From JBBROS01 sp965260995 (GTDB taxonomy: Bacteria > Pseudomonadota > Alphaproteobacteria > Acetobacterales > Acetobacteraceae): a stretch of 64,000 bases of DNA. Below, piece after piece: positions 26,389 to 34,764 of this stretch; position 1 is the stretch's first letter, and each line of letters opens with the position of its first letter. The notes beneath the pieces were generated by a model. It searched no databases. It was not told the DNA's origin and saw only the letters and a list, made by a program, of their open reading frames with translations. The DNA is taken from the NCBI GenBank assembly GCA_965260995.1, contig CBDHCD010000003.1, forward strand, positions 1,364,001 through 1,428,000, read 5' to 3'. The position numbers were made by a program, and so were the translations under genes.

Positions 26389-26952
26389 TCATTCGCCCGC
26401 TTCGGCCGGCACCGAGGTTTGCACCCGGCCCTCGGCCCGCACCCCGTCCGGGCCGCGGCGGAGCAGCACCAGCTCGCCGCTGCGGGGATAGACCCCGGTC
26501 AATGCGGTGATGTTGACCTGGTGCGTCACCAGGATCAGCGGCCCGCCGGTCCAGTCCGCGATGAAGCGCCGCAGCGCCTCCGTTTGCGCCGGGCCGGCGG
26601 CGCTGTCCTGGAAGAAGGAGTTCAACGCCGGCAGGAGCGTCACCGGGCCGAGGCCGAGCAGGTCCGCCGTCTCGCGCGTCCGGCACCAGGCGCTGCTGAA
26701 CACCCGCGCCCGCACCCCCGCCCGCCGCAGCCGGGCACCGATCGCCCGGGCCTGCGCCCGGCCGGCGTCGCCGAGGTTGCGCTGCGTCGCGCAATCACCG
26801 AGCGCGAAGCCGGCCGGATCGCCGGTGCCGGGCGCGTCGGCGTGGCGCAGCAGCGCGACGGCGCCGGGCTCGCGCAGCGCCTCGATCCCGGGCGGTTGCG
26901 CCCAGGCCGGGGCGGCCAACGCGAACAACAGCAAGGCGAACCACTTGCCCAC
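26389..26952 (-). CDS. Exported histidine phosphatase family protein
   Basis: A 187-residue protein beginning with a signal peptide (VGKWFALLLFALAAPAWAQPPG, cleavage likely after AWA). The mature part has VALLRHADAPG with the catalytic Arg-His, SSAWCRTRETADLL with the second Arg, and LILVTHQVNITALTG with the second His, so the phosphatase site is intact. This is a periplasmic member of the family. The GTG at 26952 is chosen because AAGGAG lies 8 bp upstream and gives a perfect signal peptide; a start at 27006 would run into the 26-bp repeats. The substrate is unknown. Confidence 0.88.
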   Translation of the reverse strand: MGKWFALLLFALAAPAWAQPPGIEALREPGAVALLRHADAPGTGDPAGFALGDCATQRNLGDAGRAQARAIGARLRRAGVRARVFSSAWCRTRETADLLGLGPVTLLPALNSFFQDSAAGPAQTEALRRFIADWTGGPLILVTHQVNITALTGVYPRSGELVLLRRGPDGVRAEGRVQTSVPAEAGE

Positions 26953-26970
26953 GGCAACGCTCCTTCTCGT

Positions 26971-27041
26971 CCAGCCGCATCCTGCGGCAGGCTTGTCCAG
27001 CCGCATCCTGCGGCGGGCTTGTTCAGCCGCATCCTGCGGCG
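26971..27041. repeat. 26-bp tandem repeat with internal hairpin (2.7 copies)
   Basis: Units at 26971-26996, 26997-27022 and the partial 27023-27041 share CAGCCGCATCCTGCGGC followed by a GGCTTGT spacer, with two single-base differences. Each unit contains GCCGCA-tcc-TGCGGC, a perfect 6-bp stem with a 3-base loop. The array lies just upstream of the exported phosphatase start (26952) and about 95 bp before the divergent DUF4142 gene, so it occupies the shared promoter region. Confidence 0.85.
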
Positions 27042-27136
27042 TGGAGGCGACCGGCCCAATCGCGCATCCCTGCCGAACCGGGGCTGCCGATCCGAGTTTC
27101 AGCTACCACATCAGTCGGCCTCAGAAGGATCGCCCC

Positions 27137-27697
27137 GTGAAATCATTGTTCGCCGCCGCCTCGCTCGCCGCCCTGCTCGCCGCCGCCCCGGCCTGGGCGC
27201 AAACCGGGGGAGCGGCCGGAGCGCCGCCCCGCGCGCCGGTCGGCGAGGCGATCAACTCCAACGACCTCGCCTTCATCCGCGACGCCGCCCACGGCAGCCT
27301 GGCCGAGATGCAGATGGGTCAGCTCGCCGCCGAGAAGGCGCAGAACGACCTGGTCAAGCTGTTCGCCCGCTCGACCGCCAATTCCTACGGCTTCGCCATG
27401 CGCCAACTGACGACCATCGCGCAGAACTACCACGGCGAGGACCCCGCCGCCGCCTCCAACACGAAGGCCGACGCCATCATCGAGAAGCTCAAGGGCCAGA
27501 GCGGCGCCGCGTTCGACAAGGCCTACCTCGCTGAGCAGGCGACGAACCAGCAGATGCTGCTCACCGCGGTGCAGGCCGAGTCGCAGAACGGCTACGCCCC
27601 GCTGCTCAAGAGCCTCGCCACCAACATGATCCCGATGATCCAGGCGCAGCAGATGCAGGTGCAGATGCTGCAACAGGCGGTGGGCGGCGGGAAGTAG
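27137..27697 (+). CDS. DUF4142 domain-containing exported protein
   Basis: A 186-residue protein with a clear signal peptide (FAAASLAALLAAAPAWAQTG). The mature part is a ferritin-like helical bundle of the DUF4142 family, with SNDLAFIRDAAHGSLAEMQMGQLAAEKAQNDLVKLFARS as its first helices (SNDLAFIRDAAHGSLAEMQM, AEKAQNDLVKLFARS) and AFDKAYLAEQATNQQMLLTA later. Members are periplasmic proteins of unknown role. The GTG at 27137 follows AGAAGGA. The C-terminus is rich in Met and Gln. Its stop is 33 bp from the convergent ycjF gene. Confidence 0.9.
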   Translation: MKSLFAAASLAALLAAAPAWAQTGGAAGAPPRAPVGEAINSNDLAFIRDAAHGSLAEMQMGQLAAEKAQNDLVKLFARSTANSYGFAMRQLTTIAQNYHGEDPAAASNTKADAIIEKLKGQSGAAFDKAYLAEQATNQQMLLTAVQAESQNGYAPLLKSLATNMIPMIQAQQMQVQMLQQAVGGGK

Positions 27698-27730
27698 GCC
27701 GGGCGGAAGTAGGAGGGGCGCTTCCGGGGC

Positions 27731-28585
27731 TCACCCGGGCGGCACCGGGTCGCAGGCCGCCGCCGCGGCCCGGCCGAGCACCAGCATCCGCCGGGCCGCG
27801 ACCCCTGCCCCGGCCGCCTCGCCCGCCACCCGGGCCAGCAAGGGGTTGCTGAGCGCCGCGTGCGCCGCCGCGTTGCCCATCAGCTCCGCCGCCCCCACCA
27901 GCGTCGCCGCCACCGCCGTGCGGCGCAGCAGGGCCAGGGTGCCCAGAACGCCCGGACGGACGCCGTAAAGCGCCGCCACCTGCCGCACCAGCCGGGCGCC
28001 GCGCCAGCCAACCAGCAGGATGTCGAGCGCCGGCGACGGCATGGCGGCGATCCCGGCCGCGGTCTGCACCGCCGCGGCCCGGCCGAGGCCGTCCGCCGCC
28101 TCGCGCAGCGACCGGCCCGGCCCGGCCCGCAGCAGGGCGAGCGCCGCGTCCGGGTCGTTCACCGCCCGCAGCGCCGGCAGCAGCGCGTCGCCGCCCGGCG
28201 TGCGCGCCGCCCAGGCCCGCGCGCCCGCCACGATCCGCGCCGCCTCGCCCGAGGCCAGGTCGGCGCGCAGGCGATCCACCCGGCCCAGCGCCAGCAAGCC
28301 GCGCAGCTCGCGCCACAGCCCGGCGCCCAGCAGCCCGAAGCCGGCCGCCGCCACGGCCGCCGTCAGCCAGCCGAGCCAAGGTGCCCGCGCGAACTGGTCG
28401 GCGATGAAGTTCGCCGCCGCCAGCCCGGCGAAGCCCACGGCCAGCACAGCCAGGCCGGCCAGCATCAAGGCCGGCGTGCCGATCGCCGGGCCGGGGCTGG
28501 GCATGTCGGGCGGGAGCGCCACCGCGTCCGCTTCCAGCCGCGGCGCGTCCTCGTCCTCGTACTCGATGCGCGGGCGGGTGGTCAC
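27731..28585 (-). CDS. YcjF family membrane protein (TIGR01620/DUF697)
   Basis: A 284-residue inner-membrane protein. An acidic N-terminus (IEYEDEDAPRLEADA) precedes two adjacent hydrophobic helices (LMLAGLAVLAVGFAGLAAANF and LGWLTAAVAAAGFGLLGAG), then a cytoplasmic helical region, then the DUF697 part with SPALDILLVGWRGARLVRQVAALYGVRPG. YcjF is always found with the ATPase YcjX, and this pair is coupled by a GTGA overlap at 28582-28585. E. coli ycjX/ycjF belong to the phage-shock/heat-shock regulon, but the biochemical role is unknown. Confidence 0.88.
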   Translation of the reverse strand: MTTRPRIEYEDEDAPRLEADAVALPPDMPSPGPAIGTPALMLAGLAVLAVGFAGLAAANFIADQFARAPWLGWLTAAVAAAGFGLLGAGLWRELRGLLALGRVDRLRADLASGEAARIVAGARAWAARTPGGDALLPALRAVNDPDAALALLRAGPGRSLREAADGLGRAAAVQTAAGIAAMPSPALDILLVGWRGARLVRQVAALYGVRPGVLGTLALLRRTAVAATLVGAAELMGNAAAHAALSNPLLARVAGEAAGAGVAARRMLVLGRAAAAACDPVPPG

Positions 28586-29967
28586 AGCACGTCGTCCAGC
28601 AGCGCCGCCAGCAGGGCGTCGAGGCCGAGCGACGGCACGCCGCCGCGGCCGCCGTGCGGCGGGCGGATCGGCTCGAACTGCGGTAGTTCCAGGAAGCGGT
28701 GCGCCCAGAAGGCCGGGTCGGGCGGGGTGTCCGGCACCTCGCCGGGGTAGGAGCGCACCGGCCGGGTGTCGCCCACCCGCCGGCCGCGCACCGCCGAGAC
28801 CGGGCGGCCGTCGAGCGGCCACACGATGTCCTCGGTGCAGCGGACGGACGCGATGGCGAAGTAGGCCGCCCGCACCGGCGCCGCCGGCTCCACCACCGCG
28901 CGCAGCAGCGCCGTCAGGTTGCCCCGCTGCCGCTCCGCCACGTGATCCGCCTTGGTCGCCGCGAACACCACCCGCGACACCACCCGGAGCGGCGCGCGGA
29001 ACTGGCCCAGGGCCAACAGCATGTCGAGCAGGCCGCGGTCCCAACGCAGCGCCCCGGCGGCGGCGGCCAGCGCGTCGCGCGCGTCGTGGAACGCGGCCGG
29101 GCCGGCGTGCAGGGCCGACAGCAGGTCGACCAGCACCACCAGGCGGTCCAGGTTGCCGAACAACGGGTCGGACAGGTCGCGCCGCGCCGCGTCCACGTAG
29201 GCGTCGTAGCGCCGGGCCAGCAAGCCGGCGAGGCCGCCCGCGCCGCTGTGCGGGAAGAACGGCATCCAGGCCGGCTCCGGCCCCGGCGCGGGCATCAGGA
29301 AGCGGCCCGGCTGCAGCAACGACAGGCCGCCTTTGTCGCGCAGGCGGTGCAGCGCCGCCCGGTACAGCCGGTGCCCGGCCAGCGCCAGGGCTTCGTCGGC
29401 CACCGCCCCGCGCGGCAGGCCGGCCTGAAAGGCGAGGAACTCCGCCGCCTCCGCCCGGCCGTCGAGGCGGCGCAGGGCCTGCTCCGACCAGGCGTCGAAC
29501 GGCGTCCGGAGCAGCGGCAGGTCGAGCAGCCATTCGCCCGGGTAGTCGAGGAACTCGAGCCGCAGCCGCTGCGGTGGCAGCGCCTGGCCCAGCCCGGGGC
29601 GCGGGATGGTGAGGTCGAGCGCCAGCAGGCTGATCGAGTCGGTTCGCGCCGGCCAGGCGGGCGGGTCGGCGGCCAGGGCGGCGAGGTGGGCGGCGTGATC
29701 GAACCGCGGCACCGCCGACACGCCGGCGGGCGCGAGCGACACGGTGGGCAGCCGCCCCCGCAAGCGTCGCGACAGGAGCGGCAAGGCCGGGCGCCCCGCC
29801 CCGAGCGCCAGCAGGTTGGCCGCGACCGAGGTCAGGAACGCCGTCTTGCCGGCGCGGGCGAGGCCGGTGACGCCGACGCGGACCGTGCGCCGGGTCAGCC
29901 AGTCGATCGTGTCGCCGGGGGAGAGCCACCCGGCCAGGCCGGCGGGGACGAGCCGGGGTGGGATCAG
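28582..29967 (-). CDS. YcjX family P-loop NTPase, start codon non-canonical
   Basis: A protein of about 461 residues with the P-loop GVTGLARAGKTAFLTS close to the N-terminus, the Walker B-like LRLEFLDYPGEWLLDLPLL and the late ATKADHV motif, all typical of YcjX (DUF463). It probably forms a GTPase pair with YcjF at the membrane. Oddly, no ATG, GTG or TTG lies in frame between the gloA stop and the P-loop. The best candidate is the CTG at 29967, which overlaps the gloA stop (CTGA) and gives a normal N-terminal length. An ATG about 130 bp farther upstream, inside gloA, is the only canonical alternative. Confidence 0.85.
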   Translation of the reverse strand: MIPPRLVPAGLAGWLSPGDTIDWLTRRTVRVGVTGLARAGKTAFLTSVAANLLALGAGRPALPLLSRRLRGRLPTVSLAPAGVSAVPRFDHAAHLAALAADPPAWPARTDSISLLALDLTIPRPGLGQALPPQRLRLEFLDYPGEWLLDLPLLRTPFDAWSEQALRRLDGRAEAAEFLAFQAGLPRGAVADEALALAGHRLYRAALHRLRDKGGLSLLQPGRFLMPAPGPEPAWMPFFPHSGAGGLAGLLARRYDAYVDAARRDLSDPLFGNLDRLVVLVDLLSALHAGPAAFHDARDALAAAAGALRWDRGLLDMLLALGQFRAPLRVVSRVVFAATKADHVAERQRGNLTALLRAVVEPAAPVRAAYFAIASVRCTEDIVWPLDGRPVSAVRGRRVGDTRPVRSYPGEVPDTPPDPAFWAHRFLELPQFEPIRPPHGGRGGVPSLGLDALLAALLDDVL

Positions 29968-30359
29968 CCGCGCTGGACCAGCTCGACCTTGTAGCCGTCC
30001 GGGTCCTCGACGAAGGCGATCACGGTCTTGCCGAACTTCACCGGCCCCGCTTCGCGCGTGATCTTGGCCCCGGCCTGCTTCAGCTCCTCGCATGCCTTGT
30101 AGACGTCGGGCAGGCCGACCGCGAGGTGGCCGAAGCCGCTGCCAACGTCGTAGGGCGTTTCCTGGTCCCAGTTGTAGGTCAGCTCCAGCACCGAGGTGTC
30201 GCTCTCGTCGCCGTAGCCGACGAAGGCGAGGGTGTACTTGCCGTCCGGCACCTCGTTGCGGCGCAGCTCCTTCATGCCGAGCATCTTGGTGTAGAACGCG
30301 ACGCTGCGGTCCAGGTCCTTGACGCGCAGCATGGTGTGCAGCAGGCGGGCGTTGCTCAT
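29964..30359 (-). CDS. gloA: Lactoylglutathione lyase (glyoxalase I)
   Basis: A 131-residue glyoxalase I, which isomerises the methylglyoxal-glutathione hemithioacetal to S-lactoylglutathione. Motifs seen: LLHTMLRVKDLDRSVAFYTKMLGMK (first metal His in LLHTMLRV), VLELTYNWDQETPYDVG with the Glu ligand, FGHLAVGLPDVYKACE with the second His, and IAFVEDPDGYKVELVQRG with the last Glu. The ligand set matches the Ni2+-type bacterial enzyme and the length is normal. It lies between lpxI and ycjX in a run of tightly spaced genes. Confidence 0.95.
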   Translation of the reverse strand: MSNARLLHTMLRVKDLDRSVAFYTKMLGMKELRRNEVPDGKYTLAFVGYGDESDTSVLELTYNWDQETPYDVGSGFGHLAVGLPDVYKACEELKQAGAKITREAGPVKFGKTVIAFVEDPDGYKVELVQRG

Positions 30360-30362
30360 CGG

Positions 30363-31208
30363 TCAGGTCTCGCTGTCTGTGGAGGGGCTTATATCGGCGT
30401 CGATGCCGAGCAGGAAAAGCCCCGCCTCGTCGGCGGCGGCGACGCAGCCGGCGCGGTCGGTCAGCAGGGTGCCGCCGGCCTCGAAGGCGACGCCGCGCAG
30501 GCCGGCGGCGGCGGCGGCGCGCAGCGTGGCCGGGCCGATGGTGGGGAGGTCGGCGCGGCGGTCCTGGCCGGGCTTGACCAGCTTGACCAGGACGCCGCCC
30601 GGGCCGGGCCGGGCCAGCGCCGCCGCCCGGCCCAGCATGGCGTCCGTGCCCTCCACGGCCTCGACCGCCAGCACGATGCCCTGCTGCACCACACAGCCCT
30701 GGCCCACGTCCGCGCGGCCGAGCGCGCGGACCACCTCGGCGCCGCGGCCGACGTCGGCCATCGCCGCCGCGTCCGGCGACACGCGGCCCAGCACGCCGGG
30801 CGGCCCCACCGCCTCCGTCAGCACCTCGTGGGCGCCGAGCACGCGGAAGCCGTCCTCGCCCAGCACCCGCACGATGGCGGCGAGCAGCCCGTCGTCGCCG
30901 CTGAACGCGGCACGGCCGATGCGGGCCAGGACGCGCGTGCCCTCCGCGTCGGGGCGCAGGTCGAGAAGCGAGGGGCGGCGCACCGGGCCGACCAGCACCA
31001 GGTCGCGGCAACCGTGGCGGCGCAGCAAGCCGAGGATCTCGCCCGCGGCCCCCATGCGGACGACGGCGTGGGGGAAGCCGCCGATCACGCCCAGGTCCGC
31101 GAAGCCGCGCAGGCCGACGATGAACACCGGGCGGCCGGCCGCCCGCGCCGCCGCCGCCACGCGCCCCGGGAACGGCCCGCCGCCGGCCAGGACTCCCAGC
31201 GTGTTCAC
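30363..31208 (-). CDS. lpxI: UDP-2,3-diacylglucosamine pyrophosphatase LpxI
   Basis: A 281-residue protein of the former DUF1009 family, the enzyme that replaces LpxH in most alphaproteobacteria and hydrolyses UDP-2,3-diacylglucosamine to lipid X. Family markers are LGVLAGGGPFPGRVA at the N-terminus, DLVLVGPVRRPSL, FSGDDGLLAAIVRVLGEDGFRVLGAHEVL (FSGDDGLL and FRVLGAHEVL) and MDVGRG-like MADVGRGAEVVRALG, with KPGQDRRADLPTIGP late. It has a GTG start. It follows lpxA after 33 bp, as expected for a lipid A operon. Confidence 0.95.
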   Translation of the reverse strand: MNTLGVLAGGGPFPGRVAAAARAAGRPVFIVGLRGFADLGVIGGFPHAVVRMGAAGEILGLLRRHGCRDLVLVGPVRRPSLLDLRPDAEGTRVLARIGRAAFSGDDGLLAAIVRVLGEDGFRVLGAHEVLTEAVGPPGVLGRVSPDAAAMADVGRGAEVVRALGRADVGQGCVVQQGIVLAVEAVEGTDAMLGRAAALARPGPGGVLVKLVKPGQDRRADLPTIGPATLRAAAAAGLRGVAFEAGGTLLTDRAGCVAAADEAGLFLLGIDADISPSTDSET

Positions 31209-31241
31209 CGCCGCGCGCCGTGCTCTTGGAGCGGGCGGCGG

Positions 31242-32126
31242 TCAGGCCGGCTCGGAGCCGTCCGCGCCCAGGGCCGCCCGGATCAGCCCGCGCTTGCTCG
31301 GCGCGTCGATGAACGCCAGCATCTCGGCCACCAGCGCCTCGTCGCCTTGCGTCGCCCGCACCGCTGCCAGCCGGTCGGCGAACACGCCGCCGCCGCCGAA
31401 CAGGTCGCGCACCGCCCCGCGCAGGCCGTGCAGCGCCACCCGGTCCACGCCGCGGCGGCGCAGGCCGATCACGTTCAGCCCGGCCAGCCGCGCCCGGTTG
31501 CCGATGACGCTGCCGAAGGGGATCACGTCCGCTTCCACGCCGGACACGCCGCCCACCATCGCGCCGCGGCCGATGCGGACGAACTGGTGCAGCGCCGCCG
31601 CGCCGCCGATCACCGCGCCGCCGCCGATGGAGACGTGCCCGCCCATCACCACGTTGTTGGCGATCACCGCGCCGTCGCCGACCTCGCAATCGTGGGCGAC
31701 GTGGACGACAGCCATCAGCAGGCAGTCGGCCCCCACCCGGGTCAGCCCCGTCCCGGTGACGGTGCCGCGGTGGATGGTGCAGTGCTCGCGCACCTGGGTG
31801 CGGGCGCCGATCTCGCAGCGGGTCGGCTCGCCCTTGTACTTCAGGTCCTGCGGCGCCAGGCCCACGGTGCAGAACGGGTAGAGCACCGCGTCCGCGCCGA
31901 TCGTCGTCAGCCCGTCGACCACGACGTGGGACACGAGCCGCGCCCCGTCGCCGATCTCGACCTCGCGGCCGACGTGGCAGAAGGGGCCGACCTGCACGCC
32001 TTCGCCCAGGCGCGCGCCCGGCTCGACGACGGCGGTCGGGTGGATCATCGCCGCCGGGCCGGCAGGCCGGCCACCAGGCAGGCTGGCGGGGAAAGGCGGC
32101 GAGCGGAAGCCGAGCATTTGCGACAT
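31242..32126 (-). CDS. lpxA: UDP-N-acetylglucosamine acyltransferase
   Basis: A left-handed beta-helix of hexapeptide repeats (IHPTAVVEPGARLGEGVQVGPF in part: IHPTAVVEPGARLGEG) that adds the first 3-hydroxyacyl chain to UDP-GlcNAc in lipid A synthesis. The catalytic His is in MAVVHVAHDCEVG (His145 of the long form), and the C-terminal helical domain begins near NVIGLRRRGV. The frame allows starts at 32126 (294 residues) or at the ATG at 32048, which gives the classical MIHPTA start; neither has a good ribosome-binding site. It lies between fabZ and lpxI. Confidence 0.95.
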   Translation of the reverse strand: MSQMLGFRSPPFPASLPGGRPAGPAAMIHPTAVVEPGARLGEGVQVGPFCHVGREVEIGDGARLVSHVVVDGLTTIGADAVLYPFCTVGLAPQDLKYKGEPTRCEIGARTQVREHCTIHRGTVTGTGLTRVGADCLLMAVVHVAHDCEVGDGAVIANNVVMGGHVSIGGGAVIGGAAALHQFVRIGRGAMVGGVSGVEADVIPFGSVIGNRARLAGLNVIGLRRRGVDRVALHGLRGAVRDLFGGGGVFADRLAAVRATQGDEALVAEMLAFIDAPSKRGLIRAALGADGSEPA

Positions 32127-32215
32127 GGGCCGGAGACTACGGGGGCGGTCGGAGTCGGTGAATTCAACCTTTGTGTCGCCGGGTTACGATCTCATGCAGA
32201 GTTGAACGGGTTTGG

Positions 32216-32707
32216 TCATCGGTCCATGATCATGGCGGCGTAGGTCGCCTCGGCGACGGAAGCGCCGTCCACCCGGGCGACGCCGTTGAACTTCCACACG
32301 TTGCCGCGGTGCCGCACCTTGGTGACGTGGACGCGGAGCTGGTCGCCGGGCACCACCGGGCGGCGGAACTTGGCCCCTTCGATGGTCATGAAGTAGACGA
32401 GCTTGCCGGCCGCCTCCGCCCCCAGCGTTTCCACCACCAGCACCGCCGCCGTCTGCGCCATGCTCTCGATGATCAGCACGCCCGGCATCACCGGGTGCCC
32501 TGGGAAGTGGCCTTGGAAGAAGTTCTCGTTGACCGAGACGTTCTTCACTCCCGTGGCCGACTGGCCGCGGATCACGTCCACGATGCGGTCGATCATCAGG
32601 AACGGGTAGCGGTGCGGGATCGCGTGCATGATGCGCGCGATGTCGAGCGCGTCAGGCCCGGTCCCGGCGTCCGGGTCGCTTAGAGGTGTTGCTGGGGTTC
32701 CGTCCAT
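32216..32707 (-). CDS. fabZ: 3-hydroxyacyl-ACP dehydratase FabZ
   Basis: A 163-residue hot-dog fold dehydratase acting on beta-hydroxyacyl-ACP in fatty acid elongation. The catalytic pair is His71 in GHFPGHPVMPG and Glu81 in GVLIIESMAQ. IPHRYPFLMIDRI is the usual N-terminal motif. A short Pro/Asp-rich extension of about 20 residues precedes the conserved part. Placement between lpxD and lpxA matches the shared use of 3-hydroxyacyl-ACP by lipid A and phospholipid synthesis. Confidence 0.97.
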   Translation of the reverse strand: MDGTPATPLSDPDAGTGPDALDIARIMHAIPHRYPFLMIDRIVDVIRGQSATGVKNVSVNENFFQGHFPGHPVMPGVLIIESMAQTAAVLVVETLGAEAAGKLVYFMTIEGAKFRRPVVPGDQLRVHVTKVRHRGNVWKFNGVARVDGASVAEATYAAMIMDR

Positions 32708-32712
32708 CCCGT

Positions 32713-33825
32713 TTATTCCGTCGCGTGACCGCCACCTTTGGGCCGCCGGGCCAGCTTACGCAAGGTGGCGACGCCGCGAAAGAAGTCGCGCACCGGTTCG
32801 GCCGGGCTGCCGACGACGTCGGCCCCGGCCGGCACGTCGCCCATCACGCCCGCCTGCGCGCCGATCCGCGCCTTGGCCCCGATGCGAAGGTGCCCGGTCA
32901 GCCCGGCCTGGGCCGCGACCACGACGAAGTCCTCCAGCACCGTCGAGCCCGAGATGCCGGCGTGGGCGACGATGACGCAGCAGCGCCCGGTGCGGACGTT
33001 GTGCCCGATCTGCACCAGGTTATCGATCCGCGTCCCGGCCCCGATCACCGTGTCCTGGGCCGAGCCGCGGTCGATTGTGCTGTTGGCGCCGATCTCGACG
33101 TCGTCCTCGACCAGCACCCGGCCGAGCTGCGGCACGGTGAGGAACCCTCGCGCCGTCTGCGCGAAGCCGAACCCTTCCTGGCCGACGCGCGCGCCGGGCA
33201 GCAGGTTGACCCGGGCCCCCAGGATGGCGTGGCTGACGCTGGCCAGCGCGCCGATGCGGCAGTCCGCGCCGAGGATCACCGCCTCGCCGATCACCGCCCC
33301 CGGCCCGACCCGGCAGCGCGGCCCGACCACGGCGCGCGCGCCGATCACCGCGAGCGGCCCGATCTCGGCCGAGGGGTCCACCGCGGCACCAGGCTCGACC
33401 ACCGCCGAGCGGTGCACGCCGGGGCGCCCGGGCGGGGACGGGTGGAACAGGGCGGCGACCCTGGCCCAGGCCGGGTAGGGCTCCGGCGTCACGATCGCCG
33501 CCGCGCCCGGCGGCACCCGCCCGGCCAGCGCCGGGTCGACGATGATCGCCCCCGCCCGCGTCGTCGCCAGCAGGTCGGCGTAGCGCTTGTTGTCGAGGAA
33601 GCTGACGTGGCGCGGCCCAGCCGTCTGCAGCGGCGCCACGCCCAGGAGTGGCGGCGACTGGCCCTGCGCCTCGCCGCCCGCCGCCTCGGCTACGCGCGCC
33701 AGCGAGTGCGGGCCGCTGCGGGCGAAGAACCGCTCGTCCCCCGCGCCGATATGGTCGCCGGCATGGTCGCCGGATGTCTCCCGTGGCTGGTCCCCGACCT
33801 GGTCCTTGGCTTCTTCGTCCGCCAC
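32713..33825 (-). CDS. lpxD: UDP-3-O-(3-hydroxyacyl)glucosamine N-acyltransferase
   Basis: A 370-residue LpxD, the third acyl step in lipid A synthesis. The N-terminal uridine-binding domain includes HVSFLDNKRYADLLATTRAG (SFLDNKRYADLL) and the middle is a long hexapeptide beta-helix (HRSAVVEPGAAVDPSAEIGP). The catalytic His is in NLVQIGHNVRTG. The first 30 residues are a charged extension with GDHAGDHIGAGD, not conserved in the family. The start is a GTG at 33825. It is 5 bp from fabZ and 17 bp from the ompH stop. Confidence 0.96.
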   Translation of the reverse strand: MADEEAKDQVGDQPRETSGDHAGDHIGAGDERFFARSGPHSLARVAEAAGGEAQGQSPPLLGVAPLQTAGPRHVSFLDNKRYADLLATTRAGAIIVDPALAGRVPPGAAAIVTPEPYPAWARVAALFHPSPPGRPGVHRSAVVEPGAAVDPSAEIGPLAVIGARAVVGPRCRVGPGAVIGEAVILGADCRIGALASVSHAILGARVNLLPGARVGQEGFGFAQTARGFLTVPQLGRVLVEDDVEIGANSTIDRGSAQDTVIGAGTRIDNLVQIGHNVRTGRCCVIVAHAGISGSTVLEDFVVVAAQAGLTGHLRIGAKARIGAQAGVMGDVPAGADVVGSPAEPVRDFFRGVATLRKLARRPKGGGHATE

Positions 33826-33842
33826 CGTCGGGGCTCGCGCGG

Positions 33843-34763
33843 CTACTTGCGCTTGGCCGGGGCGGGCGAGCCTTGGCCCGCTTCGCTGGGGCTGCCTTGT
33901 CCGCTCGACTGGCCGCCCGATTGGTCACCACCCGACTGGGCGGCGGCGGGGGTGGCTCCCGGCGCGGCCTGCGCCTGCGCCGGGGCGAAGGCGGAGGGGG
34001 CCACGCCGTCCGGCGGCAGGACGACGCTCGCCATGGTCTTGTTGAGCTGCTCCGTCACCTGCTCGGTGATGTCGAACTCGTTGACGTTCAGCGCCACTTG
34101 CGCCCGGTGCAGCACCAGGTTCATGCCCCGGCTTTCCGCCACCTGGCGGATGACGGCGATCAACATGCGCTCGATCTGCGCCAAGCCGTACTGCCCGGCT
34201 TCCTGGATCACGCGATTGCGGTCGCGGAACTGCTTCTGCGCGTTGGTGATGCGCTCCTGCAGCTCCCGTTCCTTGGCGCGGATCTGCTCGGCGTTGAGGC
34301 CGGCGCGTTGGTTGGCGACCTGCTGCTGCAGGTCGCGCCAGGCGGCCTGCTCCTTCTGCGCGTCCTCGTTCAGCTTCTCCCGCCGCTCGCCGAGCACCTT
34401 CTCGATCTGCTGCGCCGCGGACGACGCCCGCATGATGTCCGGGATGCCGAGCACGCCCACGACCGCCGCCGGCGGGGCGACGCCCTTGGGCAGCGGCGGC
34501 AGGTCGGGCACCGGCGGCAACTGCACCGGCGGCGATTGCGGCTCGTCGGCCTGGGCCGTGGCCGGGGCTGGAGCCGGGGCCTCGGGCCGCGCCGGGCTTT
34601 GGCGCGGTCGCTGCTGGACAGGGGCTGGGCGGGACTGCGCCGCCCCGCCGCCGCCGGCATTCGGCACGAACCAGCCAGGTCCCTGCGTCTGCGCCAGCGC
34701 CGGCGCGGCCAGGAATGCGAGTGCGCCCGCCAGGGCGGCGGGCCGGGAGAAGGATGCCACCAC
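33843..34763 (-). CDS. OmpH/Skp family outer-membrane chaperone
   Basis: A protein of 306 residues with a signal peptide (FSRPAALAGALAFLAAPALAQ), a Pro/Ala-rich linker (about 30-90), a coiled-coil OmpH/Skp domain (AQQIEKVLGERREKLNEDAQ, LQQQVANQRAGLNAEQIRAK, FRDRNRVIQEAGQYGLAQIE) and a Gly/Ser/Gln-rich tail. Skp holds unfolded outer-membrane proteins in the periplasm for delivery to BamA, encoded immediately upstream. It is longer than a classical Skp because of the linker and tail. I prefer the GTG at 34763, which has GAGG seven bases upstream and slightly overlaps the bamA stop; a TTG at 34781 is the alternative. Confidence 0.9.
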   Translation of the reverse strand: MVASFSRPAALAGALAFLAAPALAQTQGPGWFVPNAGGGGAAQSRPAPVQQRPRQSPARPEAPAPAPATAQADEPQSPPVQLPPVPDLPPLPKGVAPPAAVVGVLGIPDIMRASSAAQQIEKVLGERREKLNEDAQKEQAAWRDLQQQVANQRAGLNAEQIRAKERELQERITNAQKQFRDRNRVIQEAGQYGLAQIERMLIAVIRQVAESRGMNLVLHRAQVALNVNEFDITEQVTEQLNKTMASVVLPPDGVAPSAFAPAQAQAAPGATPAAAQSGGDQSGGQSSGQGSPSEAGQGSPAPAKRK

Positions 34764-34764
34764 G

